Source: CAYNLK01 sp964398055 (GTDB lineage Bacteria > Chloroflexota > Anaerolineae > 4572-78 > J111). Taken from it: DNA of 64,000 nucleotides. The stretch spans positions 65,404 through 129,403 of the forward strand of contig CAYNLK010000014.1 in NCBI GenBank assembly GCA_964398055.1. The letters are read 5' to 3'. Below, piece by piece: positions 7,843 through 16,622 of the stretch. Under the pieces are notes generated by a model. That model was given only the letters and a program-made list of their open reading frames with translations, was not told the DNA's origin and ran no database searches. Position 1 is the first letter of the stretch; every line of letters starts with the position of its first letter. The position numbers were made by a program, and so were the translations under genes.

Positions 7843-9578
7843 GGTAAATCTGTTACAGAGGCGGTCTCCTGACTTGGCTGCAAATCTCTAATATTTAGCT
7901 GGATGCGCTGTTCACCGTTCCACTCGTTAAACTCAAAGTTATAAACAACATCAATGGGCTGGGCGACGGTCAGTTTGTTAGCCCAATGACCTTGCTGGAA
8001 GGCGATGGCGCTCCAGCTTTGCCGGCCATCGTGGAGGACCAGCCGTAGATGGTGACCATCCTGGCCTACTGACCTGACATGCTTGACGGTTAAGGCTCGG
8101 CTGACAAAGCAGGGGGTGGGATTACCGTAGCCAAACGGCTGTAACTTGGCAATAGCCTCAACCAGGTTAGGCCGAACAGCCTTTAGGTTAACTTGCCCAT
8201 CAATGTCGAGGGTTGGCCGCAGGTCAGCCACATCGAGCTGGGCGGCGGCCAACTGTTGCAGCCGCTCCTGGAAAGCCGCGACATTTTCGTTTTTGATTGT
8301 AAAACCGGCCGCCGCGGCGTGGCCGCCGTATCGCTCCAACAAATCCCGGCATTGATCCAGAGCCTCGGTGATGTGAAATTCGGTGATGCTACGGGCCGAG
8401 CCTCTGGTTCGTTCCGGCCCCCGTTCGGCTACCAGCGTAGGCCGGTAGAACTCTTCGGTCAGCCGCGAGGCCGCCAGACCAACCACGCCGGGATTGAAGC
8501 CGGGTTGGCTGATGAAGTAGAGCGGGCTTTGGACGTTGTCGGCCAGGATGACGGCCCGGGCCGCCTCGACCATCTCTCGAGTGAGCTTCTGCCGCTCCCG
8601 ATTTTGCAGGTCTAGCTGCCTGGCCAGATGAATGGCTTCAAATTCAGTGGCGGCCAGCAGCAGCCGGTAAGCCGCCAGGGCGCTGTCAAGGCGGCCGGCC
8701 GCGTTCAGCCGCGGCCCCAGCACAAAACCGATGGTCGTGGCGGTGATGAGCGGCGACTTCAATTCAGCCGCCTGCACCAGGGCGCGCAAGCCCGGTCGCA
8801 AGGTCGTGTTGAGCTGCCGCAGGCCCCGCTCAACCAGTTTCCTGTTCTCACCGTAAAGCGGGGCCAGGTCGGCTACCGTACCCAGGGCTACCAAATCCAG
8901 AAAATTATCGGCCTGCAAGTCGACCGGGCCGCGCCTGGCCAGGGCATCGACTTGCAGCAAAGCCTGGGCCAGCTTGTAGGCCAGGCCGACTCCGGCCAAT
9001 TCTTTGAAGGGATAGGCGCAGCCTGGCTGCTTGGGGTTGATGGCCGCCAGAGCGGCGGGAATCCCTTCGCCAGCGTGGTGGTGGTCGGTGATGATCAGGT
9101 CGAGGCCCAGACGATTGCCATAAGCCACCTCTCTAACTGAGCGGATGCCGCAGTCAACGGTGAGCACTACTTTGACGCCTCGACCGGCCAGCTCGGCCAG
9201 GGCCTCGTTGTTGAGGCCATACCCTTCATCAAAACGGTTGGGGATGTAGGCTTCTACCCGGGCGCCCAGGGCGTCCAGCAGGTGCGTCATCAAGGCCGTG
9301 GCCGTAACGCCGTCGGCGTCGTAGTCGCCGTACACGGCAATTGGCTCCTGCTTGAGGATGGCTGTTTGCAGCCGCTCCACCGCTTCGGCCATGCCCTTCA
9401 AGGCGAATGGATCGTCGCCAGACCAGCGATGGGCCAGGAAGTCGTTGATTGCCTCGGCCTCGGTAATGCCACGATTGTAAAGTATTTGCAGCACCAGCCG
9501 GGGAATATCTGGAAATTGGTCAAAGTGACTGTCGGAAAGGCGGGGAGCGACCTCCCACCGTTTTGATTGGATATGCAC
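7806..9578 (-). CDS. recJ: Single-stranded-DNA-specific exonuclease RecJ
   Basis: 590 residues, the usual RecJ length. RecJ degrades single-stranded DNA 5' to 3' in recombination and mismatch repair. DHH-family metal motifs are clear: YGDYDADGVTA, VDCGI, ITDHHHAGEG, and a DHHA1 part with GFNPGVVGLAASRL, GGHAAAAGFTI. The start is GTG at 9578 with GGAG 7 bases upstream. The last 12 or so residues (LPGDRHLNQAIEH) are encoded by a dispersed palindromic element, so the original C-terminus has been replaced or extended by the repeat; that tail is unlikely to matter for activity. Confidence 0.95.
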   Translation of the reverse strand: MHIQSKRWEVAPRLSDSHFDQFPDIPRLVLQILYNRGITEAEAINDFLAHRWSGDDPFALKGMAEAVERLQTAILKQEPIAVYGDYDADGVTATALMTHLLDALGARVEAYIPNRFDEGYGLNNEALAELAGRGVKVVLTVDCGIRSVREVAYGNRLGLDLIITDHHHAGEGIPAALAAINPKQPGCAYPFKELAGVGLAYKLAQALLQVDALARRGPVDLQADNFLDLVALGTVADLAPLYGENRKLVERGLRQLNTTLRPGLRALVQAAELKSPLITATTIGFVLGPRLNAAGRLDSALAAYRLLLAATEFEAIHLARQLDLQNRERQKLTREMVEAARAVILADNVQSPLYFISQPGFNPGVVGLAASRLTEEFYRPTLVAERGPERTRGSARSITEFHITEALDQCRDLLERYGGHAAAAGFTIKNENVAAFQERLQQLAAAQLDVADLRPTLDIDGQVNLKAVRPNLVEAIAKLQPFGYGNPTPCFVSRALTVKHVRSVGQDGHHLRLVLHDGRQSWSAIAFQQGHWANKLTVAQPIDVVYNFEFNEWNGEQRIQLNIRDLQPSQETASVTDLPGDRHLNQAIEH

Positions 9579-9603
9579 TGTAATGCTCCGGCCAGGTAAA
9601 AAT

Positions 9604-9703
9604 GTGAATTGTGAATTGTGAATTGTGAACGATGAACGATGAATAACGAAATCTTTTGGTTTTCGCCCGTTCGCTCTTCGCTATCCGCTCTTCGCTCTTC
9701 GAG
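9604..9703. repeat. Two heptamer arrays upstream of recJ
   Basis: The first runs (GTGAATT)x3, GTGAACG, ATGAACG, ATGAATA in strict 7-bp register. The second, about 15 bp on, is built on CTTCGCT-like units (GTTCGCT, CTTCGCT, ATCCGCT, CTTCGCT). It is non-coding and lies between recJ and the next minus-strand gene. Confidence 0.8.
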
Positions 9704-9762
9704 CCGTATTATAGTGCAAAGGCAGGTCAGACCAAAACTGGACTGTTAAGCCAGCCAATACA

Positions 9763-9793
9763 AAAGTCCCCTATCACCTGATGGGGGACCTTT
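9763..9793 (-). terminator. Terminator after the DUF4870-like gene
   Basis: Stem GGGGAC/GTCCCC with adjoining A and T runs, about 45 bp past the stop of the gene at 9839-10150. On the minus strand the stem leads into CTTTTG. Confidence 0.55.
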
Positions 9794-9838
9794 AGCTATC
9801 ACCCTTAATATTTGATTTTCGAAATCACATCGAGATGA

Positions 9839-10150
9839 TTAAATCCAGCCCTGTCCTTTGAGGAAGTTGGTTAGACCGGGAATCTCGAAATATTCACCCT
9901 GGTAGGCTTTGTAGGCCCAGTAAAAAGTAACCAGCCAGAGCAATAAGGGCACGCAGGCCAGAACGACCGTCCAGCCCAAAATAATGCTCAAGACGATTAG
10001 GATGACGTTCACGGCCAAAGCCTGGACGGCGTGATATTTTTGGAACGGACGTTTTTTCATATCCTCAACTAATAGGATGATGATGGCCACCAACCCAATC
10101 GGGTACGACAGGGCCGCCATTAATTTGTCTTGGTCATTGATATCGTTCAT
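9839..10150 (-). CDS. Small DUF4870/Tic20-like membrane protein
   Basis: 103 residues with about three membrane segments. The pattern (KLMAALSYPIGLVAIIILL, then FQKYHAVQALAVNVI, then a hydrophobic pair and YWAYKAYQGEYFEIPG) matches the DUF4870 family of small bacterial membrane proteins related to Tic20. Function unknown. It is preceded on the same strand by another small membrane protein and probably cotranscribed with it. Confidence 0.7.
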   Translation of the reverse strand: MNDINDQDKLMAALSYPIGLVAIIILLVEDMKKRPFQKYHAVQALAVNVILIVLSIILGWTVVLACVPLLLWLVTFYWAYKAYQGEYFEIPGLTNFLKGQGWI

Positions 10151-10173
10151 AAACTTTCTCCTTTAGGGTAAAA

Positions 10174-10452
10174 CTACTTTTCCCAGAACCACTGCATATC
10201 GCCGATGGCTTCTCCCTTTTGCAGCTTATCGGCCATGATGTAGGCGTCGATAGCTCCAATAATTGATGCAATAGTGGTGACAACACCAAAACTGCACCAG
10301 CCCAAAACCCAGACTACAATTAGAATTATACCCTTTTTCTGTTGCCCCAGATATAATTGTCCAACACCACCCAAGATAAGACTCAAAATAGCTGCAAGAA
10401 TTGCGTTCTTTGGCGGATCACTGGGCTGAATTTGCTGGGTTGAACTAAACAT
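10174..10452 (-). CDS. Small TM2-domain-like membrane protein
   Basis: About 92 residues. AAGGAG is 7 bases before the ATG at 10452; an upstream in-frame ATG at 10491 has no such site. The core (LILGGVGQLYLGQQKKGIILIV, then a second hydrophobic segment and GAIDAYIMADK) is the TM2 fold: two membrane helices joined by a short loop with GxGQLYLG. TM2 proteins have no settled bacterial function. It precedes the DUF4870-like gene, 23 bp away. Confidence 0.7.
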   Translation of the reverse strand: MFSSTQQIQPSDPPKNAILAAILSLILGGVGQLYLGQQKKGIILIVVWVLGWCSFGVVTTIASIIGAIDAYIMADKLQKGEAIGDMQWFWEK

Positions 10453-10580
10453 AGAGATGCTCCTTTCAAAAGTATGAGGTCCGATAGACAAGCTGATTCT
10501 AACATAGCTTCTCTATCTATGTCAACACCCCTGATGTTAATTTTTTGGAAATTTGGGTCTTTTGCTTCAGATGTGATAAA

Positions 10581-10609
10581 TTGCCTGTCGATAGTGAAAA
10601 TGTTATCAT
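10581..10609 (+). promoter_or_regulatory. Promoter for fmt
   Basis: TTGCCT, a 17-base spacer and TATCAT, about 95 bases before the fmt start. Confidence 0.5.
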
Positions 10610-10703
10610 GCTTTAATGTTCCTTTGTTTCAACTGACTTTACGCAGTCTGGCCATAAAAGTTGTAGCTAGGCCGGGAGACGGTCTACCGGAAAGGGGTTT
10701 TCT

Positions 10704-11666
10704 TTGACCGCACGCATCATTTTTATGGGTACGCCTCAGTTCGCTGTGCCCACGGTTAAAGCTTTGATCAATAGTGAATATCAATTGGCGGCGGTCGTTA
10801 CCCAGCCGGACCGGCCCAGTGGCCGCGGCCGGAAATTGACGCCCTCGCCGGTGAAGGCAGCGGCGGTCGAGGCCGGCATCCCGGTTTTGCAACCGGAAAC
10901 GCTCAAAGCGCCGGCGGCCGTAGCCAAGCTGGCTGTGCTCCGGCCGGAGCTGATTATCGTGGCTGCGTTTGGACAGATTCTACGGCCGGAGGTGTTGGAG
11001 TTGCCGCCGCACGGCTGTCTCAATATCCACGCCTCGTTGTTGCCTCGGTGGCGCGGGGCCGCGCCGGTGGCGGCAGCCATTCACGCCGGCGATGCTGAAA
11101 CCGGAGTCACCTTGATGCTGATGGAGGCCGGGCTTGATACCGGTCCCATCATTGCCCAACGAGCCGTTCCCATCAGGCCGACCCATACCCGTGACGTCCT
11201 GATGGCCGAGCTGGCCGAGTTGGGCGCGGCGCTCCTTGTCGAGACGCTGCCAGCCTGGCTGACCGGTCAAATCAGGGCCAGACCCCAGGATGAACGCCTG
11301 GCGACTCTGGCCCCCCGCCTCACGAAAGAGGCCGGCGCCATCGATTGGCATCAAACCGCGCTGGAAATCGACCGCCTGGTGCGGGCTTTTCACCCCTGGC
11401 CCGGCACGTTTACCGAAGGGCCGCGCGGCCAGTTCAAAATTCTGGCGGCTGAGGCGGCGACTGAAATACCCTTGCCCCCACTGGCTGAACCCGGCGTCGT
11501 CTTCAGGCACAACCGTGGAGTTTACGTGGTCACCGGCCAGGGGGCGCTGCGACTGGTCACCGTTCAGCCGGCTGGCAAAAAAGAGATGCCGGCCGAAGCG
11601 ATGCTCAACGGCCAACCGGAACTATTGGGCGCTAAATTGGGAGAACAAGTTGCAGGTCGCAAGTAG
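10704..11666 (+). CDS. fmt: Methionyl-tRNA formyltransferase
   Basis: 320 residues. It transfers the formyl group of 10-formyltetrahydrofolate to initiator Met-tRNA. The N-terminal Rossmann domain has IIFMGTPQFAVP, PDRPSGRGRKLTPSPVK and the catalytic Asn-His region LNIHASLLPRWRGAAP; the C-terminal tRNA-binding barrel begins near residue 205 (AGAIDW, RAFHPWPG). The start is TTG at 10704 with AAAGGGG upstream. The last codons and stop lie in a heptamer array (11652-11700), so the tail VAGRK is encoded by the repeat. Usually fmt lies beside def or priA; here the next gene is a histidine kinase. Confidence 0.95.
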   Translation: MTARIIFMGTPQFAVPTVKALINSEYQLAAVVTQPDRPSGRGRKLTPSPVKAAAVEAGIPVLQPETLKAPAAVAKLAVLRPELIIVAAFGQILRPEVLELPPHGCLNIHASLLPRWRGAAPVAAAIHAGDAETGVTLMLMEAGLDTGPIIAQRAVPIRPTHTRDVLMAELAELGAALLVETLPAWLTGQIRARPQDERLATLAPRLTKEAGAIDWHQTALEIDRLVRAFHPWPGTFTEGPRGQFKILAAEAATEIPLPPLAEPGVVFRHNRGVYVVTGQGALRLVTVQPAGKKEMPAEAMLNGQPELLGAKLGEQVAGRK

Positions 11667-11700
11667 CAAATCACAAATCGTAAATCGTAAATCGTAAAAT
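11652..11700. repeat. Heptamer array over the fmt stop codon
   Basis: Seven units in register: GCAGGTC, GCAAGTA, GCAAATC, ACAAATC, GTAAATC, GTAAATC, GTAAAAT. It fills the gap between fmt and the kinase gene and contains the fmt stop. Confidence 0.8.
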
Positions 11701-11704
11701 CCAT

Positions 11705-13258
11705 ATGTTTGATGCTGTTTACCAATGTTGGAATTTAACCGAAGAGAGTGTGGCCTTTCTGCGCACCATCGAGCAGCAGATGGGGATTGTGGCCGACTTG
11801 AGCCGGGCCGATATTTTGCTGTATGGTCGCAAAGCAGAAGAGGAAGCCATTGTGCTGGCTCACGCCCGGCCTCATTCGCTGGCCCACGTTTATCTGCGTA
11901 GCCGAACCGGGGTGGTGGTGAATGTCGACCGCCGGCCGGAGGTGGTGCGGACATTGAAATATGGCGTGCCCCAGGGTGAGCAGCGGAGCACCATTGCCGA
12001 GGGCGCGCCGGTAGTGCGCCAAACCTGGCCTATCTACTATCCCCATCCCTTTGCCGCCGCCTCAAATCAAGCCGAAAAGCCTAAAGTGGTCGCGGCCCTG
12101 GTTATCGTGACCAATCTGATTGAATTTGAGCGGCATCGTCTGCGCAGCGGCGTTTTTCGCAAAGCTTCGAAAAAATTACAGGCAATGCTGTTGTATGGCC
12201 AGATCCACGGGGCCGAAACGCTCTCGCCCTTTGGCGAGCAAGATGGCGTGATTTTTACCAATAATGAGGGCATCATCGAATACGCCAGCGGTATCGCCGC
12301 CAACCTTTATCGCCGGTTGGGCTACCGGGAAACTTTGGTGGGACGTCCCCTGGCGGCGTTGGAAACGGCCGATGAGGAGATTCGGCGGGAGGCGGTGGCT
12401 CGCAATGAAGCGGTTGAACGGGAGACCGAAGAGTCCGACCGGGTCTGGATTCACAAAGCCCTGCCTCTGGTGACTTATTCGTCCCTCCATTGGCTGCGGT
12501 TGCAGGGCTTCAGCTTTCTGCCGGTCCGCGAACGGCGTTACGGCGTTTTGTTGGCCCTCAGCGATATCACCGAGATGCGGCGGCAGAGTGAGGAGATCCG
12601 GGTCAAGAACGCCATGATTCAGGAGGTTCACCACCGGGTCAAAAACAATTTGCAGACTATTGCCGGTTTGCTGCGGATGCAGGCTCGCCGGGTAAAGTCC
12701 GACGAGGCCCGGCAAGCGCTGGATGAGGCCTTGAACCGGGTTCTCAGTGTGGCGGTTATCCACGAGTTTCTGTCAAGTGCGAGTTCCAATATCATTAACA
12801 TTAAGGAGGTGAGCCAGCGCATCATCACCCAATTCCAGCAGGGTATCGTCGGCCCCGAGCAAGAGATTCGTTTGGATCTGGTTGGGGAACCGATTTTCCT
12901 GCCGGCCCGGCAGGCGACGGCTTGCTCGCTGATCATCAACGAATTGCTGCAAAATGCCATTGAACATGGTTTTGCTCACCAGCAGGCCGGGTTTGTCCGT
13001 TTGAATTTGGAAGATAGCGGTGATGAGATTATCATTAATGTGGTTGACAATGGCGGCGGCTTGCCTGCCGATTTTAAGTGGGACCAGACGGATAGTCTGG
13101 GATTACAAATCGTTAGAATCCTGGTTGAAAGTGATCTCAAAGGCCAGATTCAACTGGCCAACGGCTCCCCTGATGGTGAGGGGCTGTCTGTAACAATTAC
13201 ATTCCCTAAATCAATCTTCACAGGAGAAGAAGGGTGGAAAGAACACGTGTCGTTATAG
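11705..13258 (+). CDS. pdtaS: PdtaS-like sensor histidine kinase (HisKA_2 type)
   Basis: 517 residues, soluble, with no membrane segment. An N-terminal GAF-like region (about 20-150) is followed by a PAS-like region (about 175-290), a HisKA_2 dimerisation region with the phospho-acceptor in VHHRVKNNLQTIAGLL (His near 309), and an HATPase domain with NELLQNAIEHG, VDNGGGLP and LGLQIVRILV. This order and length match PdtaS of mycobacteria, which signals to an ANTAR-domain regulator. The downstream gene encodes just such a regulator and overlaps this one by 25 bp, so the pair is one transcription and signalling unit. The signal sensed is unknown. Confidence 0.88.
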   Translation: MFDAVYQCWNLTEESVAFLRTIEQQMGIVADLSRADILLYGRKAEEEAIVLAHARPHSLAHVYLRSRTGVVVNVDRRPEVVRTLKYGVPQGEQRSTIAEGAPVVRQTWPIYYPHPFAAASNQAEKPKVVAALVIVTNLIEFERHRLRSGVFRKASKKLQAMLLYGQIHGAETLSPFGEQDGVIFTNNEGIIEYASGIAANLYRRLGYRETLVGRPLAALETADEEIRREAVARNEAVERETEESDRVWIHKALPLVTYSSLHWLRLQGFSFLPVRERRYGVLLALSDITEMRRQSEEIRVKNAMIQEVHHRVKNNLQTIAGLLRMQARRVKSDEARQALDEALNRVLSVAVIHEFLSSASSNIINIKEVSQRIITQFQQGIVGPEQEIRLDLVGEPIFLPARQATACSLIINELLQNAIEHGFAHQQAGFVRLNLEDSGDEIIINVVDNGGGLPADFKWDQTDSLGLQIVRILVESDLKGQIQLANGSPDGEGLSVTITFPKSIFTGEEGWKEHVSL

Positions 13259-13818
13259 CTGACGATGAGTCAATCGTCAGGACAGATTTAAAGGAAATGC
13301 TGACCAGCCTGGGTTACCTGGTGGTTGGTGAAGTGGGTGATGGCCGCAGTGCCGTCAATGTGGCGCGAGAGCTTAAGCCGGATGTGGTGATTATGGACAT
13401 CAAGATGCCAGATATGGACGGCATCGAAGCAGCCAAGATTCTTACCGAAGAGCAGATTGCGCCGGTGATTTTGCTGACGGCCTATGGTCAGAAAGAGCTG
13501 GTCGACCGGGCCAAGGAAGCTGGTGTGGTGGGCTACCTGGTCAAACCCTTCCGCGAAGCCGATCTCTCCCCGGCCATCGAGATTGCCACCTCGCGCTTCA
13601 ATGAGTTCAGGATCATGCAGCAGGAGGTCCAGGACCTGCAAAATGCGCTGGAAACTCGCAAGCTGGTGGACCGGGCCAAGGGTATTTTGATGGACACGCA
13701 GGGAATGAGCGAGGCGGATGCCTTCCGCAAAATCCAAAAGATGAGTATGAATACCCGCAAATCTATGCGTGAGGTCGCTGAGGCAATCATCCTGGCCAAG
13801 CAGGCGGGTGAGCAATAG
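13234..13818 (+). CDS. pdtaR: ANTAR-domain response regulator, PdtaR-like
   Basis: 194 residues from GTG at 13234, with AGGAGAAGAAGG before it. The receiver domain (1-120) has ADDE, the phospho-acceptor Asp in VVIMDIKMPDMDG (near 55), LLTAYG and VKPF. The C-terminal ANTAR domain (about 125-190) has LVDRAKGILMDTQGMSEADAFRKIQ. ANTAR proteins bind paired RNA hairpins in leaders and prevent transcription termination. It is the cognate partner of the overlapping kinase. Its RNA targets in this genome are unknown; no convincing dual hexaloop hairpin was confirmed in this window. Confidence 0.92.
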   Translation: MERTRVVIADDESIVRTDLKEMLTSLGYLVVGEVGDGRSAVNVARELKPDVVIMDIKMPDMDGIEAAKILTEEQIAPVILLTAYGQKELVDRAKEAGVVGYLVKPFREADLSPAIEIATSRFNEFRIMQQEVQDLQNALETRKLVDRAKGILMDTQGMSEADAFRKIQKMSMNTRKSMREVAEAIILAKQAGEQ

Positions 13819-13844
13819 CATTGCTGAACGAACAAATTGTCATC

Positions 13845-13914
13845 AACGTGAAACGTGAAACGTGAAACGTAAGGCATAATTGAGCTAACTGTTACGTTTC
13901 ACGTTTTACGTTTC
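13845..13914. repeat. Heptamer array with an inverted second half
   Basis: AACGTGA three times plus AACGTAA, a 21-bp gap, then ACGTTTC, ACGTTTT, ACGTTTC. The second half is nearly the reverse complement of the first, so the RNA can fold into a long hairpin. It lies 27 bp after the pdtaR stop. Confidence 0.8.
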
Positions 13915-13963
13915 AGCGGTTTGGTTTGTTCCACTTAAAATCATATGGGTGGCAACAGAAATC

Positions 13964-15736
13964 ATGACCATACTCAGGATTGCCCTGGCCCAGATCAATC
14001 TCACCGTGGGGGATATCGAGGGCAACGCGGCCAAAATCAAGGTCAATCTGGCGCGAGCCAGGGAACAGCAGGCCAATATTGTCCTGTTTCCCGAATTGAC
14101 TCTGGCCGGTTATCCGCCCGAAGATTTACTGCTCAAACCCGGCTTTGCCGCGGCCAACCGGGCCGCGCTTGAAGATTTACTACCTCATAGCCGCGGTTTG
14201 ACTGCTATCGTGGGCTTTGTGCACCGCCAGGATGATTTGTACAATGCTGCGGCCGTGCTGCACCACGGCCAGTTGGCCGGCATCTACCACAAGGCGCTGC
14301 TGCCCAACTACGCCGTTTTTGACGAGGATCGCTACTTTGGCCGGGGCGACACGCCGCTGTTGTTCAGTTTACCTACCCCTTCGTCGGCCTACTCCTACCC
14401 GACCGCCTCAGCCGGCGAGGTCGTTTTTGGGGTGAGCGTGTGCGAGGATATCTGGTACCCGGTTGGCCCGCCGGAAACGCAGGCCGCGGCCGGGGCCGAG
14501 CTGCTGCTGAATATTTCGGCCTCGCCCTACCAGAAAGGCAAAATCGAGCACCGGGAGCGGATGCTGGCCACCCGGGCCGTGGACAACGTGGCCATCGTCG
14601 CCTTCTGCAACCTGATCGGCGGCCAGGATGAGCTGGTTTTTGATGGTAGCAGCCTGGTGGTCGACGAGCGAGGCAATGTGTTGGCCCGGGCCAAATCCTT
14701 TGAGGAAGATTTTGTGCTGGTTGACCTCAACGTGAGCAACGTCTTTCGCCAGCGTTTGCGTGACCCGCGCCGCCGCAAAGACAAGCTGGCCCAGATTCAG
14801 CCCCGACAGTTCCAGCGGCTGGTCCTGCCGCCCATCGAGAATTCAGCCCCAACTCGCCCCCTACCGCCTAGCCGTCTGGCCGCCGCGCCGGAGCCATTGG
14901 CCGAAGTTTACCAGGCGTTGGTGCTGGGCACCCGGGATTATGTGCGCAAGAATGGCTTCAGCAAAGTGACGATGGGCCTGTCCGGGGGGGTCGATAGCTC
15001 GCTGGTGGCAACCATTGCCGTCGACGCCCTTGGCCCCGAGAATGTCATCGGCGTGCTGATGCCCTCTCGTTACTCCACCGATCACGCCAAGAGTGACGCC
15101 GCGGAACTGGCGGCGCGGCTGGGCATCCGCACCGAGATCATCCCCATCGAGCCGGCTTACCAGGCCTATTTGGAGATGCTAGCCGATTCTTTTGCTAACA
15201 CCCAACCCAGCGAGGCCGAAGAGAACTTGCAGAGCCGGGCCAGGGGCAACGTGCTGATGGCCCTTAGTAACAAATTCGGCTGGCTGGTGCTGACCACCGG
15301 CAACAAAAGCGAGCTGGCGGTCGGTTACGCCACCATCTACGGCGATATGGCCGGTGGCTTTGCCGTAATCAAAGACGTGCCCAAAACGCTGGTCTACCAG
15401 TTATGCCGCTATCGCAACGACCAGATCGGTGATGTTATCCCCGCCAGTGTCCTGACCAAACCCCCCTCGGCCGAACTCCGGCCCGACCAAAAGGATACCG
15501 ACTCGCTGCCGGAATACGATATTTTGGACGGTATCCTGGCTGCTTATATCGAGGCGGAATACAGCGCCGCCGAAATTGTGGCCCTGGGCTACGACGAAGC
15601 CACGGTGCGGCGGGTCATCCGCATGGTCGACCGGAACGAGTACAAACGCCGCCAGGCGCCGCCCGGTCCCAAAATCACCTCCAAATCTTTTGGCAAAGAT
15701 CGCCGCCTGCCGATCACGAACCGCTACGAGGGCTGA
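13964..15736 (+). CDS. nadE: Glutamine-dependent NAD+ synthetase
   Basis: About 590 residues. The N-terminal glutaminase (nitrilase fold) has FPELTLAGYPPEDLL, a Lys in YHKALLPNYAVFDE and the nucleophile Cys in VSVCEDIWYP (near 158). The C-terminal synthetase starts near residue 300 with the PP-loop MGLSGGVDSSL and has the ADP/deamido-NAD region LTTGNKSELAVGYATIYGDMAGG. It makes NAD+ from deamido-NAD, ATP and glutamine, with ammonia tunnelled between domains. ATG at 13964 gives the normal family start (MTILRIALAQINLTVGD); a GTG five codons upstream is possible and neither has a strong ribosome site. Confidence 0.95.
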   Translation: MTILRIALAQINLTVGDIEGNAAKIKVNLARAREQQANIVLFPELTLAGYPPEDLLLKPGFAAANRAALEDLLPHSRGLTAIVGFVHRQDDLYNAAAVLHHGQLAGIYHKALLPNYAVFDEDRYFGRGDTPLLFSLPTPSSAYSYPTASAGEVVFGVSVCEDIWYPVGPPETQAAAGAELLLNISASPYQKGKIEHRERMLATRAVDNVAIVAFCNLIGGQDELVFDGSSLVVDERGNVLARAKSFEEDFVLVDLNVSNVFRQRLRDPRRRKDKLAQIQPRQFQRLVLPPIENSAPTRPLPPSRLAAAPEPLAEVYQALVLGTRDYVRKNGFSKVTMGLSGGVDSSLVATIAVDALGPENVIGVLMPSRYSTDHAKSDAAELAARLGIRTEIIPIEPAYQAYLEMLADSFANTQPSEAEENLQSRARGNVLMALSNKFGWLVLTTGNKSELAVGYATIYGDMAGGFAVIKDVPKTLVYQLCRYRNDQIGDVIPASVLTKPPSAELRPDQKDTDSLPEYDILDGILAAYIEAEYSAAEIVALGYDEATVRRVIRMVDRNEYKRRQAPPGPKITSKSFGKDRRLPITNRYEG

Positions 15737-15739
15737 TGT

Positions 15740-15781
15740 CACCGCCGATGGCGGACCGCTGACCACAGATCGCCGACCGCC
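15740..15781. repeat. Heptamer array after nadE
   Basis: Six units: CACCGCC, GATGGCG, GACCGCT, GACCACA, GATCGCC, GACCGCC. It starts 4 bp after the nadE stop. The same GACCGCN family returns at 19105 and, inverted, at 19345. Confidence 0.75.
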
Positions 15782-15811
15782 GGTTGGTATAGGTGGTTAA
15801 ATGGAATTGAT

Positions 15812-15839
15812 TTGAAACTTGGGCTGTGCAGGTTATAAT
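15812..15839 (+). promoter_or_regulatory. Promoter for the Uma2-type gene
   Basis: TTGAAA, 16-base spacer, TATAAT. A second TATAAT lies at about 15855. The gene start is at 15884. Confidence 0.6.
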
Positions 15840-15883
15840 AACCATAGTTTGAGTTATAATTGTGGTGAAAGGGGATAAAGCTC

Positions 15884-16492
15884 ATGGGAGTCAGAACTAC
15901 TGCCGCTGCGCCGGCCGAGGCTGTTTCAGAGCGCTACTGGCCGCCGCCTCAAGGGGAGTGGACCTACGAAGATTATACCCGCCTGCCGGAAAATGGGCTT
16001 CGCTATGAAATCATCAAAGGAGAACTGCTAATGACTCCCGCCCCTCTGCCAAAGCACCAGAGAATTATCGCCAATCTGTATGGCTACTTGTGGGAATATC
16101 TACGCCACCAGCCAGTGGGAGAAGTATTCTTTGCCCCCATCGACGTGAATCTGCCCGGCCTGGCCAGCCCGGTGCAGCCGGACCTGCTGTTCATCGCCAA
16201 CGACCGTCTCGGCATTATCAAAGAGCGGTTCATCGAGGGGCCGCCCGATTTGATTATGGAGGTGCTCTCCGCCGGCAGTGAAATGCACGACCGGCGGACC
16301 AAGTTCGAACTGTATGCCCGGGCCGGGGTGCGAGAATATTGGCTGGTCGATCCCGACCGGCGGGCCATCGAGATTTACGTGTTGCGCGGCCAGGCGTATG
16401 CGCCGCTGGGGAGTTTTGGCGTCGAGGCCGAAACCCGCTCCGAAGTGCTGCCGGGGTTTGCGGTCAAGGTGGGCGAGGTGTGCCCGGGATGA
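15884..16492 (+). CDS. Uma2-family putative restriction endonuclease
   Basis: 202 residues of the Uma2/DUF820 family, which has a PD-(D/E)XK nuclease fold and is greatly expanded in Chloroflexota and Cyanobacteria. Visible catalytic elements are QPDLLFI (near 105), PPDLIMEVLS, D...RTKFELYARAGVREYWLVDP. ATG at 15884 has AAAGGGG upstream. It stands alone, with its own promoter and terminator, and no methylase or toxin partner. The in vivo role of the family is not established; domestication as a solitary nuclease or a mobile-element remnant are both possible. Confidence 0.88.
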   Translation: MGVRTTAAAPAEAVSERYWPPPQGEWTYEDYTRLPENGLRYEIIKGELLMTPAPLPKHQRIIANLYGYLWEYLRHQPVGEVFFAPIDVNLPGLASPVQPDLLFIANDRLGIIKERFIEGPPDLIMEVLSAGSEMHDRRTKFELYARAGVREYWLVDPDRRAIEIYVLRGQAYAPLGSFGVEAETRSEVLPGFAVKVGEVCPG

Positions 16493-16529
16493 TTGGCCGG
16501 GATCGCCCATCTCACCTTATAAAAATACT

Positions 16530-16557
16530 GTAGGGGCGACCGGCCGGTCGCCCCTAC
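16530..16557. terminator. Terminator of the Uma2-type gene
   Basis: A perfect 28-bp palindrome (arms GTAGGGGCGACCGG) with no unpaired loop base, followed on the plus strand by TCATTTTTG. Confidence 0.7.
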
Positions 16558-16586
16558 TCATTTTTGTTGGCCTTATAGCCGGGGTT

Positions 16587-16619
16587 AAGTGACCGGCGCT
16601 TTCAAAGTGCCGGTCACTT
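16587..16619. repeat. Short hairpin form of the dispersed palindrome
   Basis: AAGTGACCGGCGCTTT and AAAGTGCCGGTCACTT form a stem with one G-T pair. It lies between two convergent stops and probably ends transcription from both sides (TTGTTTT follows on the plus strand). Confidence 0.75.
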
Positions 16620-16622
16620 GTT

